Assembly: GCA_039819565.1 (NCBI GenBank)
Contig: JBCBRU010000339.1
Span: 1 to 9,330, forward strand
Reading direction: 5' to 3'
Length of the DNA: 9,330 bases
From: JAHQVK01 sp039819565
GTDB taxonomy: Bacteria > Myxococcota > Kuafuiibacteriia > Kuafuiibacteriales > Kuafuiibacteriaceae
The position numbers and the translations under genes were made by a program. This document shows, in pieces, positions 6,695 to 9,330 of the stretch (position 1 is the stretch's first letter; each line of letters opens with the position of its first letter). A model generated the notes under the pieces. It saw only the letters and a list, made by a program, of their open reading frames with translations. It had not been told where the DNA came from and did no database searches.

Positions 6695-7141
6695 TCAGCG
6701 GTAGACGATGACGGTGTTGGTGTAAGCCGCGTTTCCCTGGGCGCTCTTGAGCGTCACGATCACGTAGAACTGACCGGTCCACTTGGGCGCAGCCGAGGCC
6801 ACGGCCACCCCAGCTTCGTCTTCGTCGCGGCCCACCAGCTTCCAGTCCTCGTCGTAGATCTCGACGTCGATGTTGGTGGCGTCCTCGTCTCCGTTGGCGA
6901 CGACCTTGTACTCGTTGCCGCTGTGAAAGACGGTGCGGATCATCTTGCGGTCGCCCGCCTTCATGTATCCAGCGTGGAATCGAGCCCGATTCGTGTATCC
7001 GGACTGAAGGAGCTCGAACGCGGCCTTCTTGGCTTTGATCTCGGCGTCACGGGCGGTGGCCTCGGCGAGCTGAGGGATCACGAGGAGGCTGACAAGCGCC
7101 GCGCCAAGCGCGGCCAACTGGGCGAAGGTCTTCATCATCAT
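6695..7141 (-). CDS. Small acidic secreted protein, possibly PPC-like beta-sandwich
   Basis: The 148-residue frame starts with three consecutive ATG codons. The first overlaps the previous stop (ATGA), while the ribosome site GAGGG (7142-7146) is best spaced for the third, at 7135. A signal peptide is clear (hydrophobic core about 8-25, cleavage after Ala-Glu-Ala at 26-28). After a short helix (31-46) the mature part looks all-beta: NEYKVVANGDEDATNIDVEI, then YDEDWKLVGRDEDEAG, and a Tyr-rich end (GQFYVIVTLKSAQGNAAYTN). The strand spacing and Asp/Asn-rich turns resemble bacterial pre-peptidase C-terminal (PPC) domains, which can bind calcium; this is a resemblance, not a firm assignment. It sits between a lipoprotein and an ABC transporter gene, so a periplasmic or surface role linked to that export system is plausible. 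Confidence 0.85.
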   Translation of the reverse strand: MMMKTFAQLAALGAALVSLLVIPQLAEATARDAEIKAKKAAFELLQSGYTNRARFHAGYMKAGDRKMIRTVFHSGNEYKVVANGDEDATNIDVEIYDEDWKLVGRDEDEAGVAVASAAPKWTGQFYVIVTLKSAQGNAAYTNTVIVYR

Positions 7142-8076
7142 CCCTCGAGCGTGGCCCGGAGGCCCTTGATGGCGGAGGAGATCTTGGCCACCGCCTCTTT
7201 GGATACGGGGGCCTCACGGTCGACAGTGGTCGCCTCGACCAGGGTCACCATGACCGGCTGGAGCTTCTCGGCGAAGCCCGAGGAGGAGAACTTGCCGAGC
7301 TCGTCGCGCAGAGACTCGCCAATGAACCCTTGGCGGAGGAGCTTCGACGCGGGCTCCGAGTAGTTGGCATCGAGGTGCTGGGAGAGCACGTAGATGGATT
7401 CCATCCAGGCGCTGGCGGTGAGGATGGCCGCCACCTTCTCCGAGTCTTTGGAGTCGTCGCGGGTGTCTTTGAAGGTCTCGAAGATCTCGTCCATCTTTCG
7501 GCTCACGGCCCCCCAGTCGCCCTTGGCGAGGGCCGCCTCGAGCTCCTTGCCAGGGGCATCGAACTTGTCCTCGAGGTCGAGGGCCTTGACGGTGGCCCGG
7601 AGCGCTTTGGCGGTGCTCTGGCAGGCTTCCTTGTCCTCGGCTTGGGCGTAAATCAAAAAGTCCGTGATCAAGGTCCCGGCCACGAAAGCCTGGCTCTCGA
7701 CATCGTCGTTGCTCCCCTTGGGCGCCTTGCCGATGTAGCTGTCGAGTTTGACCGTCTCGCCGCCGGCCTCGAGGTTGCTGATCGCCTTGAGGAGGTCGGA
7801 GGGGGAGGGGAGCTGAAGGGCGGACTCCTCCTCGGCGAGGAGCGCCATGCCTTCCTCCTTCGAGAGGGGCTTGAAGGCGTCGCCGGCGGGGGCCGAAGCG
7901 GGGGCCGAGGGCGCGGAGGCGGCCTTCGCGGGGGCGCTCTTGGCTTCCCCGCCGTGATCCGAGGCGGGCTTCGAAGTGCAGGCGCCCGCGGTGAACAGGA
8001 CCAGCCCGGACAGCGCGAGCGATCCAGCGAACGCCCGCGGCGTGAAGAGGCGTGGGTAGGATTCTGTGGGTCTCAT
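7138..8076 (-). CDS. Predicted lipoprotein of unknown function (312 residues)
   Basis: I chose the ATG at 8076 because it places a signal peptide at the start; the open frame upstream (to 8592) is antisense to the neighbouring gene and not protein-like. The signal peptide runs to a lipobox-like TAGAC with Cys33 as the lipid-bearing residue, although the -3 position is Ala instead of the usual Leu. A low-complexity Ala/Pro/Ser/Lys tether follows (about 36-66), as is common for outer-membrane lipoproteins. The rest (70-312) is rich in Ala, Glu, Lys and Leu and looks entirely alpha-helical, with segments such as SAWMESIYVLSQHLDANYSE (222-241) and VAKISSAIKGLRATLEG at the end. I do not recognise the family. 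It is translationally coupled to the acidic secreted protein gene through an ATGA overlap, so it probably belongs to the transporter operon. Confidence 0.88.
   Translation of the reverse strand: MRPTESYPRLFTPRAFAGSLALSGLVLFTAGACTSKPASDHGGEAKSAPAKAASAPSAPASAPAGDAFKPLSKEEGMALLAEEESALQLPSPSDLLKAISNLEAGGETVKLDSYIGKAPKGSNDDVESQAFVAGTLITDFLIYAQAEDKEACQSTAKALRATVKALDLEDKFDAPGKELEAALAKGDWGAVSRKMDEIFETFKDTRDDSKDSEKVAAILTASAWMESIYVLSQHLDANYSEPASKLLRQGFIGESLRDELGKFSSSGFAEKLQPVMVTLVEATTVDREAPVSKEAVAKISSAIKGLRATLEG
7142..7146 (-). promoter_or_regulatory. Ribosome binding site deciding among three ATGs
   Basis: GAGGG directly abuts the first of three tandem ATGs, so only the third (7133-7135) has a normal six-base gap. 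The first ATG overlaps the upstream TGA, indicating translational coupling. Confidence 0.5.
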
Positions 8077-8091
8077 TTCACCGAGGGCGTA

Positions 8092-8118
8092 GTTATCACC
8101 GCCCGAGAGGGTGTTCAA
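8092..8118 (-). promoter_or_regulatory. Weak candidate promoter for the lipoprotein-transporter operon
   Basis: The minus strand shows TTGAAC (8113-8118) and GATAAC (8092-8097), each 4/6 to the sigma-70 boxes, but the 15-base spacer is short and the leader would be only about 9 bases. A perfect palindrome CCGCATGCGG lies just upstream at 8126-8135 and could be an operator. The 187-base gap (8077-8263) is the natural place for an operon start, but these boxes are only suggestive. Confidence 0.25.
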
Positions 8119-8125
8119 TTGCGTG

Positions 8126-8135
8126 CCGCATGCGG
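8126..8135. repeat. Perfect 10-bp palindrome CCGCATGCGG
   Basis: It is self-complementary and lies in the gap between two lipoprotein genes, just upstream of the candidate promoter. It may be a regulator site or a chance GC-rich palindrome. Confidence 0.35.
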
Positions 8136-8263
8136 GAATTCGCTCGTAGCGGGCCCTGGCCGGACCGCCCCAGCTCCAGCTCCCTCGGCTGAGGCCGGTC
8201 TCAGCAGAGAAGAAAGAGCCCGGGAGGATCGGCCAAAGAATACTCAGGGCGTCTCGTCGGTAC

Positions 8264-8848
8264 CTACCCGCTCGAGTCGGGGTGACGGAGCCCCTTGAGC
8301 TCGACCACCGCCCGGGACTGGGTCTTGGGGTCTCGCGGTGGACCGCGCCCCGCGTCCACGACGTACCCGAGTCCGCACCACAGCTTGCGGGAGGGACCGG
8401 GCGCCGCGAGGGCCTTTGCGTCATAGGGGTCGCGGGCGACGAGGGGCCAGGGCAGCTCGAGGGTGCAGCGGTGGACCTCGCCGGGTTCGACCCGGACCCA
8501 TTCGGGGCGCTCCGGAGCCTCGACGTCGAGATGCTCCGGCACCGGGAGGTACTCGCGGGAGATGAGCACCCCGCCCATGTACGGTCGCACATAGGCGGCG
8601 CGAGAGCTCGAGGTCACCCCCGACCCAGCCGGCACGGGGAGGCTCTCAGCTACCCAGATCGCGGCGGTGAGGGGGTTCTCGATCGCGAGGTTCAGCTCGA
8701 GCCGGCTGCCCTCGAGCCGGGGGGTGCAGGTCAACATGACATCTCTCTCGGTCTGGGCAGGGGGAGTTTCACCGGCGCGGCAGCCCAGCGCCGCGAAGAG
8801 GGCGAGGCCGCAGGCTCGCTGGCCGTATGCGGACCTCAGACGCGTCAA
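8264..8848 (-). CDS. Predicted lipoprotein coupled to the M91 protease gene
   Basis: The 194-residue product starts at a TTG (8846-8848) that overlaps the TGA stop of the protease gene as TTGA, so its translation is probably coupled. The N-terminus is a signal peptide (RACGLALFAALGC) with Cys23 as probable lipid-bearing residue; the lipobox ALGC is imperfect, with Leu at -2 and not -3, so a plain signal peptide is possible. The mature part is predicted beta-rich, with ELNLAIENPLTAAIWVAESL (51-70) and WVRVEPGEVHRCTLELPWPL (117-136), resembling an immunoglobulin-like sandwich. Cys41, Cys128 and Cys158 may include a disulfide pair in the periplasm. I do not recognise a named family. Coupling to a toxin-like protease suggests a partner or immunity protein, but a general envelope role is equally compatible. 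It ends 187 bases before the next gene. Confidence 0.85.
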   Translation of the reverse strand: MTRLRSAYGQRACGLALFAALGCRAGETPPAQTERDVMLTCTPRLEGSRLELNLAIENPLTAAIWVAESLPVPAGSGVTSSSRAAYVRPYMGGVLISREYLPVPEHLDVEAPERPEWVRVEPGEVHRCTLELPWPLVARDPYDAKALAAPGPSRKLWCGLGYVVDAGRGPPRDPKTQSRAVVELKGLRHPDSSG

Positions 8849-9330
8849 TAGCGGGCCCGGCGCTCGAGGTTCAGCTCGTCTCGGAAGCCGTTCTCGGTGT
8901 TGGAATTAGGCTGAATCCGCGGGGTTCGGGGGTCTCCGTCCTGATCGATGTCGAGGCCCACGGCGATGCGCTCGCGGTTGCGAGCCCCGTCCGTCTCCCC
9001 GGTGGGCATGGCTCCCGCCCCCGCGTCCGCGGCGTGCACGAGCTCGTGGTAGAGGCCCACGATGGGGGGGCGCGCCGACCAGGCGTTCCCGCTCCCGAGA
9101 TCGATGCGCGAGCGGTTGTAGCCCACTTGGGTATCGGTGCCCGGCCCGTTCACGGTGTTCCCCGAGGTCATGAGCCGATCCGCGGCGGTGGTGTAACGGG
9201 CCACGTTGCCCCCGTTCGTAGTCTCGATGGTCGTGGCGCGGCCGGTGCCGTCCAGCTCTTCGAGGAGGGCACGTCCGGTCTCCGTCGACCGCAGGGCGTC
9301 GAGATCGCTCTCCACCCGGCTTTGATAGCG
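8845..9330 (-). CDS. M91 (NleD-like) zinc metallopeptidase effector domain, 5' end outside window
   Basis: The frame is open through the right edge (upstream residues RYQSR), so this is the C-terminal part of a longer protein; the GTG at 9315 is unlikely to be the true start. Numbering from that GTG, residues 1-22 (ESDLDALRSTETGRALLEEL) match the entry of the M91 domain. The zinc motif is HELVH (His90, Glu91, His94; bases 9034-9048), and Glu115 in NRERIAVGL is the likely third ligand. The ending ENGFRDELNLERRARY is the characteristic M91 C-terminus. The founding member, the type III effector NleD of enteropathogenic E. coli, cleaves host JNK and p38 kinases; M91 domains also occur widely in predatory and environmental bacteria with unknown targets. 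All visible catalytic residues are intact. What lies upstream (secretion signal, Rhs or other carrier domain) cannot be seen. Confidence 0.88.
   Translation of the reverse strand, partial: RYQSRVESDLDALRSTETGRALLEELDGTGRATTIETTNGGNVARYTTAADRLMTSGNTVNGPGTDTQVGYNRSRIDLGSGNAWSARPPIVGLYHELVHAADAGAGAMPTGETDGARNRERIAVGLDIDQDGDPRTPRIQPNSNTENGFRDELNLERRARY

Noticed and set aside
5981..7363. Long plus-strand open frame (460 codons) antisense to the transporter and secreted protein genes
   Set aside because: It overlaps strongly supported minus-strand genes with intact motifs; its product is Gly/Arg/Glu-biased without any recognisable domain, as expected for a shadow frame in GC-rich DNA.
7330..8298. 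Plus-strand open frame (322 codons) antisense to the 312-residue lipoprotein gene
   Set aside because: Composition (Gly-, Leu-, Val-rich, with a polyglycine-arginine tract) mirrors the Ala/Pro tether on the other strand; no domain is visible.
8077..8592. N-terminal extension of the 312-residue lipoprotein up to 8592
   Set aside because: The extension is Arg/Ser/Pro-rich, overlaps the coupled lipoprotein gene in another frame, and would bury the signal peptide.

Overview
The window is GC-rich (roughly 65% by eye, with strong third-position GC bias in the convincing genes). It looks like chromosomal DNA of a myxobacterium-like member of Myxococcota/Deltaproteobacteria. This rests on gene content (CheA-type kinase with an Hpt domain, several lipoproteins, an M91 effector-type protease, a TerB/FHA-like ABCG exporter) and not on any marker gene, so the taxonomy is an inference.

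Left part (1-908, minus strand): the N-terminal ~300 residues of a CheA-type sensor kinase, with the Hpt phospho-acceptor domain, a linker carrying a duplicated 16-residue motif, and a P3-like helical region. The gene runs off the window. The first 60 bases are an almost perfect inverted copy of bases 111-170, and CheA similarity fades there, so the extreme edge is probably a fold-back assembly or amplification artefact. Bases 909-1926 are a ~1 kb stretch without a convincing gene. It contains an AT-rich island, several short dyads and one doubtful small secreted ORF.

Centre (1927-3541): a LysR-family regulator (minus) diverges from a gene for a secreted SnoaL/NTF2-like protein (plus). The 88-bp gap between them holds an 18-bp dyad that fits a LysR operator.

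Right part (3548-9330, all minus strand, read right to left): an M91 (NleD-like) HExxH metallopeptidase, incomplete at the right edge; a lipoprotein coupled to it by a TTGA stop/start overlap; a 187-bp gap; a 312-residue lipoprotein; a small acidic secreted protein coupled by an ATGA overlap; and a 1040-residue ABCG-type transporter with a TerB-like N-terminus and a cysteine-rich extracytoplasmic insertion. The last three genes look like one operon for an envelope or export function. The protease and its coupled lipoprotein form a separate pair that could be an effector with its partner or immunity protein. This is the most interesting hypothesis in the window, but it is unproven.
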